DNA of 31,541 nt from a virus. The translations under genes and the position numbers were made by a program. The stretch covers positions 1 through 31,541 of IMG/VR virus record IMGVR_UViG_3300017967_000114; one strand, written 5' to 3'. Shown here in pieces: positions 1 through 9,389 of the stretch. Under the pieces are notes generated by a model. The model had not been told where the DNA came from. It was given only the letters and a program-made list of their open reading frames with translations, and made no database searches. Numbering within the stretch: the first letter of the stretch is position 1; each line of letters opens with the position of its first letter.

Positions 1-315
1 CCTAAGAACATGCCGAGGCACAAGGTCATAAATGCAATTATCATCCAAGTTGATCTGCGATTGAACAATCGCTTTAACATGAGCTTGAAGCCGTCGCTCT
101 GCAAAATTATAACGATCACGAAGATGATCAGGAGTAACTTCTCCAATACTTTTACCAGAAACCCATAGCTCCGCGAAATCCACATTATAATCCTCCAAGT
201 GTGCTGACCAAGACCACGTTAAATCCAAGTTGCGAGGCAACTTATCAAAATAAAACTCTCCGTTGTAAAATACTCCTTTGCAGTCTCGCTTGTCGTCAAG
301 TGTTTGAAATGTCAT
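1..315 (-). CDS. Hypothetical protein, N-terminal part (runs off window edge)
   Basis: An open frame reads from an ATG at 315 to the left edge without a stop, giving about 105 residues. The ATG follows a strong ribosome binding site (TTGGAGGCACA) and begins 12 bases after the stop of the gene before it, so it belongs to the same operon. The visible part is soluble and mixed in charge, with Trp-rich (LTWSWSAHLEDY) and Arg-rich (LRDRYNFAERRLQ) stretches. I see no signal peptide, membrane segment or family motif I can name. Its place after the baseplate genes would allow a tail or lysis role, but that is only position. The C-terminus is outside the window. Confidence 0.75.
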   Translation of the reverse strand, partial: MTFQTLDDKRDCKGVFYNGEFYFDKLPRNLDLTWSWSAHLEDYNVDFAELWVSGKSIGEVTPDHLRDRYNFAERRLQAHVKAIVQSQINLDDNCIYDLVPRHVLR

Positions 316-327
316 TGTGCCTCCAAT

Positions 328-1584
328 TTAATATATTGTAACACTTTGCATTCTATTTGTCAAGTCCTTTTTAAGATTTCTTTTGTTTACCTTCGAGAAT
401 ACTCCACCATCCTTGAATTTCCTCACTGACGTGAATTTTTCTGCTATCAATCGCACTACTTCATCTCTGCCATATCTTTCAATATACTGATTCATATCTC
501 TTTTAAATGTCATTAATTCATTATCATTTAAAGGTTTATCTTCTTCTATATTTCTTATATTAATATATAAATTAATAAATAAATTATTATTACTTATTAA
601 TCTACTAATAACATTATTATTAATATTTTCTTTATAAGAAGTTTCTGATATAGTCTTACCATTACATGGTTTTAATGTTTTAACATAGTTTTTTTTGTTG
701 ACAAACACTCTATAAGATGTTATAATATTATCAAAAAGTTTATCAAAATCGGAGGTGTAAGTTTGTTTGTATCTCGTACTGAAAGCACTCTGCGTAGAGC
801 CTATAAGATACCGAGCCATATAACGCTTGGTTATTGGTGACTCTAGGTCAGCAACTAACATATATGGAACGTTTTTATTAACGGAAAAGCCTGTCTCTTT
901 TGCAAAATTGAGAAACAGAGGAAATGTTGTATTCCTGATAAACAAATCATCTTTGATCTCGTCATTATCTGCCGGAAGATCAGCGATTGTTACAGCCAGT
1001 CCTGTGCTAAATATGGAACTTTGTGTACTTAACATAAAGCCAGAAAAAGTCAAAGGAAATGTGGGCCCTAATTGCTCACTGAATTTTACAAGGTGATTAA
1101 CATACTGTTCTACAGTTTTAACATCTTTTTCTCTGTTCTCGGCAAATAGGTAGTCGTTATTGAAAGTGTCGAGCACTGTTGTGATATAATCTCTATAATC
1201 GTCTGCTGGATCTAGATAAGCGTTATATGCCACCAAATCGGTAAAGAAGGGATCGTTTTGAGGTATTTGGCCTAATTTGCACGAGCGGAAGAATTTTTCA
1301 GAGAGCGTTGCAAACATGTCGGCGACAAAATCCATCAAAAATGGAGTGGCTTCTGGTTGCCTTACATATGGAACCGCTTTAATAAATTGAGTGTCTGGAT
1401 AAACAGGGCTCAATGATGGATCAACACGTCCATAATAAACTCTCTCTGCAAAGTTGAAATCGGTTATTGGTTTAATATCAAGACCGTCCTCATCCCTTGC
1501 ATAGGCTCCGTAGTTGTAATTGTTCCTCTGGGCCATGAGGTTTTTGGTTTGGTTTGTATCGTTCTTTCCGTTAAATCTAGCCAT
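328..1584 (-). CDS. Putative virion structural protein of the baseplate region, 418 aa
   Basis: The frame is full length with an ATG start, 8 bases after the stop of the large hub-like gene. I do not recognise the family. The N-terminal 30 residues are Asn/Arg-rich and probably disordered. Residues around 60-260 look like a compact alpha/beta domain with many aromatics, and the C-terminal third is Asn- and Lys-rich. Lying immediately after a tape-measure, initiator, LysM and hub series suggests a baseplate or tail-tip component (inference from position). The part coding for about residues 308-348 (bases 541-660) is exceptionally AT-rich, 16 G/C in 120 bases, unlike the rest of the window. No transmembrane segment or catalytic motif is apparent. 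Confidence 0.8.
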   Translation of the reverse strand: MARFNGKNDTNQTKNLMAQRNNYNYGAYARDEDGLDIKPITDFNFAERVYYGRVDPSLSPVYPDTQFIKAVPYVRQPEATPFLMDFVADMFATLSEKFFRSCKLGQIPQNDPFFTDLVAYNAYLDPADDYRDYITTVLDTFNNDYLFAENREKDVKTVEQYVNHLVKFSEQLGPTFPLTFSGFMLSTQSSIFSTGLAVTIADLPADNDEIKDDLFIRNTTFPLFLNFAKETGFSVNKNVPYMLVADLESPITKRYMARYLIGSTQSAFSTRYKQTYTSDFDKLFDNIITSYRVFVNKKNYVKTLKPCNGKTISETSYKENINNNVISRLISNNNLFINLYINIRNIEEDKPLNDNELMTFKRDMNQYIERYGRDEVVRLIAEKFTSVRKFKDGGVFSKVNKRNLKKDLTNRMQSVTIY

Positions 1585-1592
1585 TGTTTATC

Positions 1593-4500
1593 TCAATATA
1601 AATAATTACCAGTTGGATCACCATTTTCATCTAACTCTTGAGCAAATACCGCATCGCCTTCGCTGTTATAGTAAGTCACTAGTGTTTTATCATCATTAAC
1701 TACAAATGATTGGTAGCTGAAAGTTTGCCCATCTATAACTACTGCGGTCTCGTTTTTATCATTGGCACCTCCTGCTTCTTTTAAGGCTTCAATGACTCTA
1801 CCAGCAGCAGGAGATGAAGGTGGCGATTCACTGGGTGAAGGTGCAGTAATATCTTCAGATTCTTGTATCTCTGCTTCTCTTGCAAGGTTTTTCAGATAAT
1901 CTGATTCTTCTCGAATTAAAGTATCACAGAAATTTGGATCGGGATCTGGCGGCGCAGTTGTAATATCATTTTCGGCTCCATCTTTTGGTTGATTATTTCC
2001 TTGAACAAGTGCCCTAGTAACTCCGTCGCCGGGATATACAAACATTGCCTCGACATCAGTTTTAAAAGAGCCGTTTGAAATAATTGAATTTACTCTTGTG
2101 ACGAGATGATAGCCTCCAAGACCAAGTTTGTTTGCAATGGAATTTGGATCCGACGGAATAAATTCATTACCGCCAAGACCAAAAGGGTTAATAAATAATG
2201 TCATACCGGGGTAAAATAAAGTATTACCGAATAATTTTAGCGATGCTTTATAAACAGCAGCAAGTTGTAATAAATCATCAACTCCACGAGATTGTTCAAA
2301 CCTAGCCTCTCGGATATACTCCATATCAATCTTACTAAACTTAACTTCGTTTAATATACCTCTATCTGTTCCAATCTCAAAATGATAGACTCCACGATCC
2401 ACGTCATCAAAATAATTTCCGAGACCTTTGTTGGTTATTGTGTTATAGACTGGTATAATGAAAACATATGTCACCAAATCTGCAATATCTGCTGGTTCTC
2501 CTGTTTCTGTCTCGGCTGTTAGGGGGAATAAGTCGTTATTTGAAGGATCTGCAATATTTATAATGTAATCATTTTTGGTTGTTTTACCAGTGAGCACATC
2601 CCCATTGGTAGTGACAGTAGTAGAATTAAATCTAAAAGATTTATTATAATCACGATTTAGACATGTATCAATGAGAGCATCAACAATTAGATTATTTAAT
2701 AAATCTCGGATAAAATACATAATTGCATAAGATTTGCGCTCTGGTTTTACAATTGTTTGTGTATACCACTCTTTAAAGTAATTGATTGAAATTGGTATTT
2801 GAGCAACATTGATGGTATAGCCTGTCTCGCCGCTCAAATAAGCCTCGAGTTCAATGCTTGGTAAAATAAATTTAGTTTTATCAATCTTTGGATCACCAGA
2901 TTCACCGTACATTGAATCAAGGATTATATAAAACAAATCTCCGAGATAGAAAAATTGAATAGAATTTTCTTGTTCTTCAGTATTATAAGTTTTTACTGCT
3001 TCAGATATGGAAGGCATTTTGGTAAAAGCGCCTGTTTCTCTAAAGTCTCCATCGTCTTTTACAACAACATTAAAGATCTTGTTTTTCTCATACAATTTAT
3101 TTATAATTCTTTTTTGTACGGTCCTAACCTCGGCTTTTTCTTGGCCATTGAAGATTGACTTTAATTGTGCTATTTCACCCGGAGTGCATTTCTTTTTTGC
3201 TGATGCTAGTTTTTCTTCTCTTGCTTTTCTTGATGCAATAATAGCTGGATCAGACAGCGCATCAAATCTTGTTGTTTTTAATTGTGACTCAATATAAGCC
3301 CTATATTCACCTGTAACGGTCACTGTTCCAGTTTTATCAAAATCTAGATCATGCTCCACCATTGTGAGATAGAATGATTTATTCATCTTCACAATTGCAT
3401 TTTTAATGGCAGATGCGCTAAGTCCTCGCTTATTACAAGCAGAGATAAATTGCTGATCGTTTTCATTTGGAACCTGCCAACCAACATCTGCTCTAATGCG
3501 ATAATACTGTGGATCGTACTGTTGTCGTAATTGATTGTTTGTAACCTGCGGATTGTCTTTTTGGTCGAAAAGAATTAAATCAACAAATCGTGCCTTGGCT
3601 GCTTTTCCTTTTGAGTCAACTGTATCAAATGGGGTGACAAAGTCTTTAAAATCTTGAAAGAACAATTTGATTCCAAACTTAATATCATTCTTTGCTGTTG
3701 CTGGTGATGCGCCCTCAAAACTAAAAGAAATTTCTTTAATACCATATCCAGAGCCTCGTGTCACAATTGAATTGTCGGAGAACAAATTAGACATATAATT
3801 ATTGTTATAACTGTTATTTCGAAAAACAAATTCAACTTGACGAAGATTGTCGCCGGTTCCAAACACTTTAAACAAACGAATCTTTGGAACAAGAAATGCT
3901 TGAATATCTGGTGTAATATTTAAGAAATCTTTTATTGTATCACCTTTTGGAGCAGTCAAAGTATTAACAAATGTTGAATTGTCTTCACCGTCAGTAATCA
4001 TATAAAAGCGATCATTATAAACGCTATTATCATGCCATGTGGATTTATCATCAGAACTTATATCATCAGAGTAATAACTTTTAAGATTATTCATATGCAC
4101 CAAGAGAACGCATTGTTGATAAAATCTTTGACGTTGTTCGATTTCTGCTTCGGAAAGAGGAGAGGAATCTTCAATTCGACCAGCAATGCCTGAATTACTT
4201 GCTTCTTCAATTGCCGCTGCGTTTGCACCGTTCAGTGCATTGGCTGCCTCTTCGGGTGTTATTGTGCCATCACCATTTGCAGCCACAAGCCTATTCCAAA
4301 GTTCAATTCTTCTATTGTTTTCAAATTCTTTAAAAGATCTCTTTGATATTTTTTCTGCTAATTTATCTGTGTCATCATTAAAAGTTGTGAGGGGATTGCT
4401 ACCTCGTCTGAGAACTCCTTGCAAATATGTTGTATAAGACTCAACAAATAAATCATTGTCAATACTGCTCACATTAGTGGTATTTAATGTGGATCCTCCT

Positions 4501-5180
4501 CCTAAATCACTTGTAAAATTTATGGAGGATGCTCGTAGTTCTGCAATCTCTGGTTCGGTCTCGGCTATGGTATCAAAACTGGCTTTAGGAATTCTCCCGC
4601 CGGTCGCTTGCGCTAAATTGCTCGTGCTCTCTCTTAGCATATATTTAGTTTGATCAGCAATCTGAACATGATGCAAATCATCTAATCTAACTCCGCCTGA
4701 ATCTAAAGTTTCTCTTACTTTTTTCGCAGATTCGACATCAAATTGATTGCCGCTTCTTATGATTGCTGAAAGTTCTGATGGTATAGAATTAGGATTTTTA
4801 ATAATCGCTTTTATTATTTTTTCAACATAATCTTCATCTTCGGTAAAAAGATTATCTTGTAGGAAATCAGTCCTGTTATTTAGAAATAACTCCATTTCTG
4901 CTAGAGTAATTCCACCACTCTGAATATTTTCGGCTACTTGGCTTGAATATTCCTCTATAAATAAATCAAATGCAAATACATCATACGAAATTGTGTTTAA
5001 AAAACCTTGCCACAATGATGATCCGTTTTCAAGTTCATCATAATCATCTTCATCTACACTTTTTAAATAACTTTTATAATCGTTATTTGTTAGAATTTGT
5101 TTGGCTAGATCAAAATCATATTTTTTGTTTTCGTAGATCTGACGTAGAATAGTTTCTTTTTCTTGTTCAGTTAATGCCAT
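1593..5180 (-). CDS. Large baseplate hub-like structural protein, 1195 aa
   Basis: Translation is probably coupled to the LysM gene before it, since the ATG shares a base with that gene's TAA (TAATG). The first ~330 residues are acidic and helical. The middle has beta-rich stretches with alternating aromatics. Residues about 985-1050 contain the YPGMTLFINP...GGYHLVTRV...G.FKT.VEAMFVYPG pattern, which resembles the segment of gp27/gpD-type baseplate hub proteins where a domain closes with a 'G-x-Y-x-V-x-x-V' strand pair. A Pro/Ser/Glu-rich linker (about 1070-1130) and a small C-terminal beta domain follow. Coming after a LysM protein and a tube-initiator-like protein fits a hub role. The protein is far longer than T4 gp27 (about 390 aa), so it may combine hub with other baseplate functions. 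Domain assignment is by eye; the large structural role is fairly sure and the exact equivalence is not. Confidence 0.75.
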   Translation of the reverse strand: MALTEQEKETILRQIYENKKYDFDLAKQILTNNDYKSYLKSVDEDDYDELENGSSLWQGFLNTISYDVFAFDLFIEEYSSQVAENIQSGGITLAEMELFLNNRTDFLQDNLFTEDEDYVEKIIKAIIKNPNSIPSELSAIIRSGNQFDVESAKKVRETLDSGGVRLDDLHHVQIADQTKYMLRESTSNLAQATGGRIPKASFDTIAETEPEIAELRASSINFTSDLGGGSTLNTTNVSSIDNDLFVESYTTYLQGVLRRGSNPLTTFNDDTDKLAEKISKRSFKEFENNRRIELWNRLVAANGDGTITPEEAANALNGANAAAIEEASNSGIAGRIEDSSPLSEAEIEQRQRFYQQCVLLVHMNNLKSYYSDDISSDDKSTWHDNSVYNDRFYMITDGEDNSTFVNTLTAPKGDTIKDFLNITPDIQAFLVPKIRLFKVFGTGDNLRQVEFVFRNNSYNNNYMSNLFSDNSIVTRGSGYGIKEISFSFEGASPATAKNDIKFGIKLFFQDFKDFVTPFDTVDSKGKAAKARFVDLILFDQKDNPQVTNNQLRQQYDPQYYRIRADVGWQVPNENDQQFISACNKRGLSASAIKNAIVKMNKSFYLTMVEHDLDFDKTGTVTVTGEYRAYIESQLKTTRFDALSDPAIIASRKAREEKLASAKKKCTPGEIAQLKSIFNGQEKAEVRTVQKRIINKLYEKNKIFNVVVKDDGDFRETGAFTKMPSISEAVKTYNTEEQENSIQFFYLGDLFYIILDSMYGESGDPKIDKTKFILPSIELEAYLSGETGYTINVAQIPISINYFKEWYTQTIVKPERKSYAIMYFIRDLLNNLIVDALIDTCLNRDYNKSFRFNSTTVTTNGDVLTGKTTKNDYIINIADPSNNDLFPLTAETETGEPADIADLVTYVFIIPVYNTITNKGLGNYFDDVDRGVYHFEIGTDRGILNEVKFSKIDMEYIREARFEQSRGVDDLLQLAAVYKASLKLFGNTLFYPGMTLFINPFGLGGNEFIPSDPNSIANKLGLGGYHLVTRVNSIISNGSFKTDVEAMFVYPGDGVTRALVQGNNQPKDGAENDITTAPPDPDPNFCDTLIREESDYLKNLAREAEIQESEDITAPSPSESPPSSPAAGRVIEALKEAGGANDKNETAVVIDGQTFSYQSFVVNDDKTLVTYYNSEGDAVFAQELDENGDPTGNYLY

Positions 5181-5512
5181 TACTTCATCACCTGCACGAC
5201 TCTAGCCAATGGGCGAGGAATCATTAATGTATCTCCGACTTTGATATCTCCCTCGAATGGAAGTTTGTTGAATTGCGCAATGACATACCAATACTTTGGA
5301 TCACCGTAAAATTTTTCGGAGACCTTGTAAAAATTGTCATTTGCTTGCCAATAATACTTGGTTAACTCAAGATTATTGATTTGTTCTTTGGAAGGATATG
5401 TAAGTTTCTTTGTTCGATATTGTTCGATTTGTTTTATATTTCTGTTCTCGAACAATTCTTCGTATTGTGGGTGTCTATTGGTTGCTTTCTTTCGATTTGT
5501 GTTTCTAGCCAT
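5180..5512 (-). CDS. LysM-domain baseplate protein (gp53/XkdP-like), 110 aa
   Basis: Residues about 52-101 form a LysM-type module: YYWQANDNFYKVSEKFYGDPKYWYVIAQFN leads to the closing GDTLMIPRP. LysM modules occur in small baseplate proteins of many contractile phages (T4 gp53, XkdP/gpX-like proteins), where they help join wedge, hub and tube parts. The N-terminus (about residues 1-45) is basic and probably extended. The start has a good SD (GGGAG) and the gene is separated by only 2 bases from the one before. The adjacent initiator-like and hub-like genes support a baseplate role rather than cell-wall lysis, and no catalytic domain is fused to the LysM. Confidence 0.85.
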   Translation of the reverse strand: MARNTNRKKATNRHPQYEELFENRNIKQIEQYRTKKLTYPSKEQINNLELTKYYWQANDNFYKVSEKFYGDPKYWYVIAQFNKLPFEGDIKVGDTLMIPRPLARVVQVMK

Positions 5513-5514
5513 GA

Positions 5515-6255
5515 TTAGTCTCCCATCGTTGTATTAACGGTGCTGTTTGGATTTGTCAAGAGGCCGAGGTCATTTGCGGTGACAGTTGAGCCATCGTCAA
5601 CAACCGGCAAAGCGTCGGAGTTAAATGGAAAGCCGGGCAGTTTTGATTGATTATTAAGAATCAGATTCTCTTGATGGAGAACGTTAAAGGTGCAAGATAG
5701 AGAAATCACCTTTGGATAAAACTTGCCATTATGAGCAAACATTCCTTCATCAAGTTTTGGCTGCCAGTTGATCCCATCGACCCAGCCCAAAAGACCATCA
5801 TCAGTGCCGGGCGTTGATGTTGATATTAAATTTGCAAACTTAAGTTTCAACAAGGGTGGTTTTGTTAAAGAGTTTGCCAATGTGGCAGAAAAACCACCTT
5901 CATCTTGACCTTCCGGAGTAAAGTTTTGAGTTGCAGAATAGTTTGGATAAAGCATTTGCACTAATACAGAGCACTTATGAAGATTGTTTTTTGCATCAGA
6001 AAGGTCATACGACGGAATGTCCCAACCAACAGTTATTGTTCTCTTTGTATTGTCAAATGTTGGTATTGGGTCCATGCGCCCAAATACATTCTCTGCATTC
6101 CATGTTGATGCAAAGTTTTGAGAGAAGTCGGTCAAGAATGCCTTAAAAATTACATTAACACCAGAAATCATGCTTTTAAATTCAAGCAAGGCACCGGTTT
6201 TTGTTGCATATTCGGAGGAATTGTCCGAGGAATTAAAATAATAATTTGGAATCAT
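5515..6255 (-). CDS. Putative baseplate tail-tube initiator/cap protein, 246 aa
   Basis: The central part holds the pattern AFLTDFSQNFASTWNAENVFGRMDPIPTF.NTKRTITVGWDIPS...A..NL.K.SVLVQMLYP. I associate this pattern with small tube-fold proteins that sit next to LysM proteins in contractile phage baseplates and seed the tail tube, as T4 gp48/gp54 do. The first ~35 residues are polar and Asn/Ser-rich, and the last ~35 are a Pro/Thr/Asn tail. The ATG follows an AAGGT ribosome site 10 bases upstream, and the gene sits 12 bases after the tape-measure stop, in the usual tape measure, initiator, LysM, hub order. The role rests on pattern and neighbourhood and has no sequence-level proof. Confidence 0.6.
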   Translation of the reverse strand: MIPNYYFNSSDNSSEYATKTGALLEFKSMISGVNVIFKAFLTDFSQNFASTWNAENVFGRMDPIPTFDNTKRTITVGWDIPSYDLSDAKNNLHKCSVLVQMLYPNYSATQNFTPEGQDEGGFSATLANSLTKPPLLKLKFANLISTSTPGTDDGLLGWVDGINWQPKLDEGMFAHNGKFYPKVISLSCTFNVLHQENLILNNQSKLPGFPFNSDALPVVDDGSTVTANDLGLLTNPNSTVNTTMGD

Positions 6256-6267
6256 GATTATGTTACC

Positions 6268-8775
6268 TTATTTCTGGACTGCCGTAATTACTGCTTCGTT
6301 GAATTCTTTGTCTCCGATTGAAACTTTGACCTCCAATCCTTCTAGATTGAGCACATTTTCTAGGTTACTCACAACATTAACACTTGCTGCTGTTATTTTT
6401 GCGCCGGTCATAGAGTCCTTGGCTGTTCCTGTGCTTAACAGTGCAAGGTTCTCCAACACAGATGATACTTTAACTTTCTTTCCGTCAAGAGCATTAACAG
6501 CCGCTGACAATTCGAGCATTCCAACAGCCATGGTTGAAAATACTTCGCCAAGTGCTGCAACATTTTCCATGGAGATATTTGATATTGCTTGAAGACCATC
6601 TGAAATTGATTTTAAAACACCGACAGGCAACAGATTTAACGCGGCGGCTAGTGCGATCAAAGCAACCGACAACGCTGCAAATCCTGCTAATGCCATACCA
6701 CCAACAATTGGATTTGTAGCAATAGCGCCAAGTATTAATGCAATTGCCGTAAGTCCTCCAATAAATATGAGGAAATCCGTTAGCATACCGCTTTCGAGTT
6801 CAGACAGTCCTTTACCGAGAAGAACAGCCGCCAATCCAATACCAATTAGGCCACCAACCAAGATTGCAATCGCAGGCCCACCCCTTATAACAGATTTGGC
6901 TAATATTTCCATTGCTCTTCCAATGCCTGTTGCAATCTGCATCATAGCACCGGACACACTGGGAGCGGCAGCATTCATTTCGGCTGCTGCCGCAGCGGTT
7001 TTGCCCGCTGTCAAGCCCAACATATTTCCAAGCGTCCTAAGAGGGCCAAAGATTGTTGCAAATATGGCTTTAACACCAGCAAATGTCTTAAATGCCAAGA
7101 AAAGAACTAAAATACTGGATGCGATGCCTGTTAAAAATTCTTGTGTATCTTTATCAAGATCTCCAAAAAAGTTTAAAACAACATCTAAAGCACCATGAAT
7201 ACTCTCAAGAATTGGAATAACTCCGATTGCAAACTCTGCTGCGATTAATTTGAACTTTTCCTGAATTGGAATGGTTGCTTGAACAGCATCTTCAAATTTC
7301 TTCTGCACCTCGGCTGATTTGCTCATGGCATCTTGGTAGTTTCTAAATTGTCCGATATCCATTCCAAAAATACGTTGAGCTTCTGCAAGATCATCAATAC
7401 CAGCAGCCGCAGCAATTGCTTTCTGTGTGAAACGATCCATATCTTTAAACGATCGACCTTGTGCTTGCATGTTTGCAATAAGAGTCTCAATTCTTTGTTC
7501 TTCTGATTGTCTCAAGAGATCAACAGCGGACATTTGAGTTCCCAATATTGCGTTCAATTTACCTGTTGTATCGGCTGCCGAAGCAAATGTGTCAAACTTT
7601 CCGGCCAATCCAAGAAGCTTGCTCATCTCGACACCAGCGACCTTGGCAGCCGCAGCAAGACCCTTGAATACTTCCTGAGAGCGATCGCCGTATACTGCAA
7701 GAGTTGGAAGCGCTGCTTGAAAATCTTTTGTTATTTGACCGGAAGTCATACCCAATTCTCGGCCCATCATTGCCAATTCTTTTGTAACACGAACACCTTC
7801 TTCTGCTGTCATTCCCAAGTTCTGGTTGAAAAAGTTGATAAGACCAGCGGATGTATCAGCGGACACACCAATTCTTTCAAGTTGGGCGACATTTGAAACT
7901 AAAGCTGCTTTTGAGTCAGATGAAATATTAACAAAGTTTGTAAAACCTGCTGCGAGGCTTTGTGTTGCTTTTCCAGCACCATCCATTGTAACGCCAAGAT
8001 AGTTGCCTTGTTGTTGTGCGTCGCGCATTGTTTGATTGAACTGATTCCCGAAGCCTGTTGCTGAAGCAAACGCTGTCGAGGCAGCATCCAAAGCCATAAC
8101 AAGAGTAAAAGTTGAATCTGCAACGACATTTAGAAGATTACCGGCAATATTTGTGAGATTAACTGTATCTATAATTGCTTGACGAAAGTTTTGTTGAGCC
8201 TCTTCGCTATTTGCAAGTTCTTTTCCAAGTTTGCGAAAACCTAGAACTTGCTTAACAAGAGGGCCTTTGCCAAATATGATCATTTTCTGTCCAAGAGAAT
8301 CAATTGATCTTTCGTATTTATTTGCTGTTTTTAAAGATTCTTTCCTAGATTTATCAACCGCTTGTGCTTCAGTCCTCAAAGCCGCCGCAGACTTTCCTTC
8401 TGCATTTAAAGCAGCAGTTAAATTTTTAATTTGTTTTTCTAATCTCTGTGCTTCTTCGGTATTTACCTCATTGAAGGTAAGCATTTGTTTTTGTCTTTCA
8501 AGCAAGTCAGCAAGAATTTCTAATTGCTCTTGCCTTGCTTTCTTTTCTGCTACAATTCTTTGAGTTCCATCTTGAACTGCATTTGCAAGATCAATATTAA
8601 CCTGAAGTTCTTTTAATTTTGCATCGGTTAAATCATTTAATGTTTTTATATTTTCTGCATCAACTTTTATGCGTGCTTGAGTTGCCTTTTTTAAGCCAAT
8701 TTCCTCAAGATCGTCAGAGGATAGGTCTTTTAGTGCTGCTTTTAATTCTGCTATTGTGAATGTTTTTTCAGACAC
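6268..8775 (-). CDS. Tail tape measure protein, 835 aa
   Basis: This sets tail length during assembly and is likely ejected with the DNA. The N-terminal ~150 residues are helical and coiled-coil-like, rich in Ala, Lys, Glu and Leu. A long Ala/Gly-rich helical body follows. From about residue 550 there are several strongly hydrophobic segments (for example SSILVLFLAFKTFAGVKAIF, GPAIAILVGGLIGIGLAAVLL and LIFIGGLTAIALILGAIA), which are typical of tape measures. The start is a GTG with a GAGGA site just upstream, and the gene begins 3 bases after the stop of the preceding gene. At about 1.5 angstroms per helical residue, 835 residues imply a tail of roughly 125 nm (inference). It lies between the tube/chaperone genes and the baseplate genes, as expected. 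Confidence 0.9.
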   Translation of the reverse strand: MSEKTFTIAELKAALKDLSSDDLEEIGLKKATQARIKVDAENIKTLNDLTDAKLKELQVNIDLANAVQDGTQRIVAEKKARQEQLEILADLLERQKQMLTFNEVNTEEAQRLEKQIKNLTAALNAEGKSAAALRTEAQAVDKSRKESLKTANKYERSIDSLGQKMIIFGKGPLVKQVLGFRKLGKELANSEEAQQNFRQAIIDTVNLTNIAGNLLNVVADSTFTLVMALDAASTAFASATGFGNQFNQTMRDAQQQGNYLGVTMDGAGKATQSLAAGFTNFVNISSDSKAALVSNVAQLERIGVSADTSAGLINFFNQNLGMTAEEGVRVTKELAMMGRELGMTSGQITKDFQAALPTLAVYGDRSQEVFKGLAAAAKVAGVEMSKLLGLAGKFDTFASAADTTGKLNAILGTQMSAVDLLRQSEEQRIETLIANMQAQGRSFKDMDRFTQKAIAAAAGIDDLAEAQRIFGMDIGQFRNYQDAMSKSAEVQKKFEDAVQATIPIQEKFKLIAAEFAIGVIPILESIHGALDVVLNFFGDLDKDTQEFLTGIASSILVLFLAFKTFAGVKAIFATIFGPLRTLGNMLGLTAGKTAAAAAEMNAAAPSVSGAMMQIATGIGRAMEILAKSVIRGGPAIAILVGGLIGIGLAAVLLGKGLSELESGMLTDFLIFIGGLTAIALILGAIATNPIVGGMALAGFAALSVALIALAAALNLLPVGVLKSISDGLQAISNISMENVAALGEVFSTMAVGMLELSAAVNALDGKKVKVSSVLENLALLSTGTAKDSMTGAKITAASVNVVSNLENVLNLEGLEVKVSIGDKEFNEAVITAVQK

Positions 8776-8778
8776 TTA

Positions 8779-9126
8779 TTAGTCCTCGTCTTTAAACGGC
8801 CATGTGATTCCGGTTTTGTTTTCAAAGTCACCAACGGCTTGATCCAATACAATACGTTGTTTATTGGTCATTGGGTGGTCTTTGCCAAATTGTGCGTAAG
8901 CCTCAAGGTAATCTTTTTCAGCAAAAAGAGCCTTTGCATATGCTTTGACATCTTTTTGTTCGCCTCGAATGATAAACTTCAACGATTGTTCTTCTTCATT
9001 AAGGTTTGCAACAACATTGACATCTTTACCATACATATATTTAAGCAAAGCCTTGCTCCACTGCCCAAATGCATTAATCCAAGCCTCGGTTAGAAGTCTG
9101 GGATCTCTTGTTAAATCAATCTTCAT
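8779..9126 (-). CDS. Small conserved-looking tail-region protein, 115 aa, unknown function
   Basis: I take the ATG at 9126 because GGAG lies 9 bases upstream. An in-frame TTG at 9141 overlaps that ribosome site and is unlikely to be used. The protein is soluble, mixed in charge, and mostly helical, with central strands (VNVVANL, LKFIIRGE). It ends ITWPFKDED, with an acidic tail. I do not recognise the family. It is the first gene after a terminator and a candidate promoter, directly before the tape measure. In many phages that position holds a tail chaperone or a protein binding the tape measure, but this is positional inference only. Confidence 0.8.
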   Translation of the reverse strand: MKIDLTRDPRLLTEAWINAFGQWSKALLKYMYGKDVNVVANLNEEEQSLKFIIRGEQKDVKAYAKALFAEKDYLEAYAQFGKDHPMTNKQRIVLDQAVGDFENKTGITWPFKDED

Positions 9127-9146
9127 GACAACGGTCTCCAATACAG

Positions 9147-9153
9147 TAATTAG
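9147..9153 (-). promoter_or_regulatory. Candidate late-promoter motif CTAATTA before the 115-aa gene/tape measure
   Basis: ACTAATTAC on the minus strand, 20 bases before the ATG at 9126 and 6 bases after the terminator T-run. Same 9 bases as upstream of the tube genes. See the finding on the shared motif. Confidence 0.5.
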
Positions 9154-9159
9154 TTTTAT

Positions 9160-9183
9160 AAAAAAAATGCCCTTGCGGGCATT
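9160..9183 (-). terminator. Intrinsic terminator after tail-assembly genes
   Basis: Read on the minus strand, a perfect 7-bp stem AATGCCC/GGGCATT with a GCAA tetraloop is followed by a run of T. It begins 2 bases after the stop of the short +1-frame ORF and ends before a candidate promoter, so it separates the sheath/tube/chaperone genes from the tape-measure and baseplate genes. Confidence 0.88.
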
Positions 9184-9185
9184 AA

Positions 9186-9389
9186 TTATGATTTCTTCCG
9201 TGCTTTTTCCATTTCTTTCTTTTCATCCTCGAATTGTTTTTGCAAACGCTTCACAAACCAATTTCGAAGACCCACGGGGAGGTTGTAGGCCTCAATAAGA
9301 GACCATCCACCAAAATGTTTAAGCAAAAAGAACTGTTCGTAAACAGATTCGGAATATTTATCGGTCAGGCCAAAGAAAGTCGGCCCCAA
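9186..9389 (-). CDS. Short ORF in +1 frame to gp26-like gene; probable tail-assembly (gp51-like or frameshift) product
   Basis: The convincing protein is the C-terminal ~58 residues: DKYSESVYEQFFLLKHFGGW, then an LPVGLRNWF segment, then a highly charged helix ending EKARKKS. It overlaps the end of the gp26-like gene in the +1 frame. No ATG gives a sensible start, because the ATG at 9479 lies deep in the overlap and would add meaningless sequence. Two ways to make it are visible. One is a TTG at 9389, 5 bases after a GGAGGT inside the upstream gene, giving 67 aa. The other is a +1 ribosomal frameshift near the upstream stop, for instance at CTT-T (9375-9372), which would fuse it to the zinc-ribbon protein. 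In T4, gene 51 likewise follows gene 26. A terminator follows at once. The start coordinate is therefore tentative. Confidence 0.65.
   Translation of the reverse strand: MGPTFFGLTDKYSESVYEQFFLLKHFGGWSLIEAYNLPVGLRNWFVKRLQKQFEDEKKEMEKARKKS

Noticed and set aside
6254-6592. Plus-strand open frame of 112 codons opposite the tape measure C-terminus
   Set aside because: It lies antisense to a strong gene, has no ribosome site, and its composition mirrors the tape measure codons. The same holds for plus-strand frames at 6767-7198, 7507-7896 and 8231-8563.
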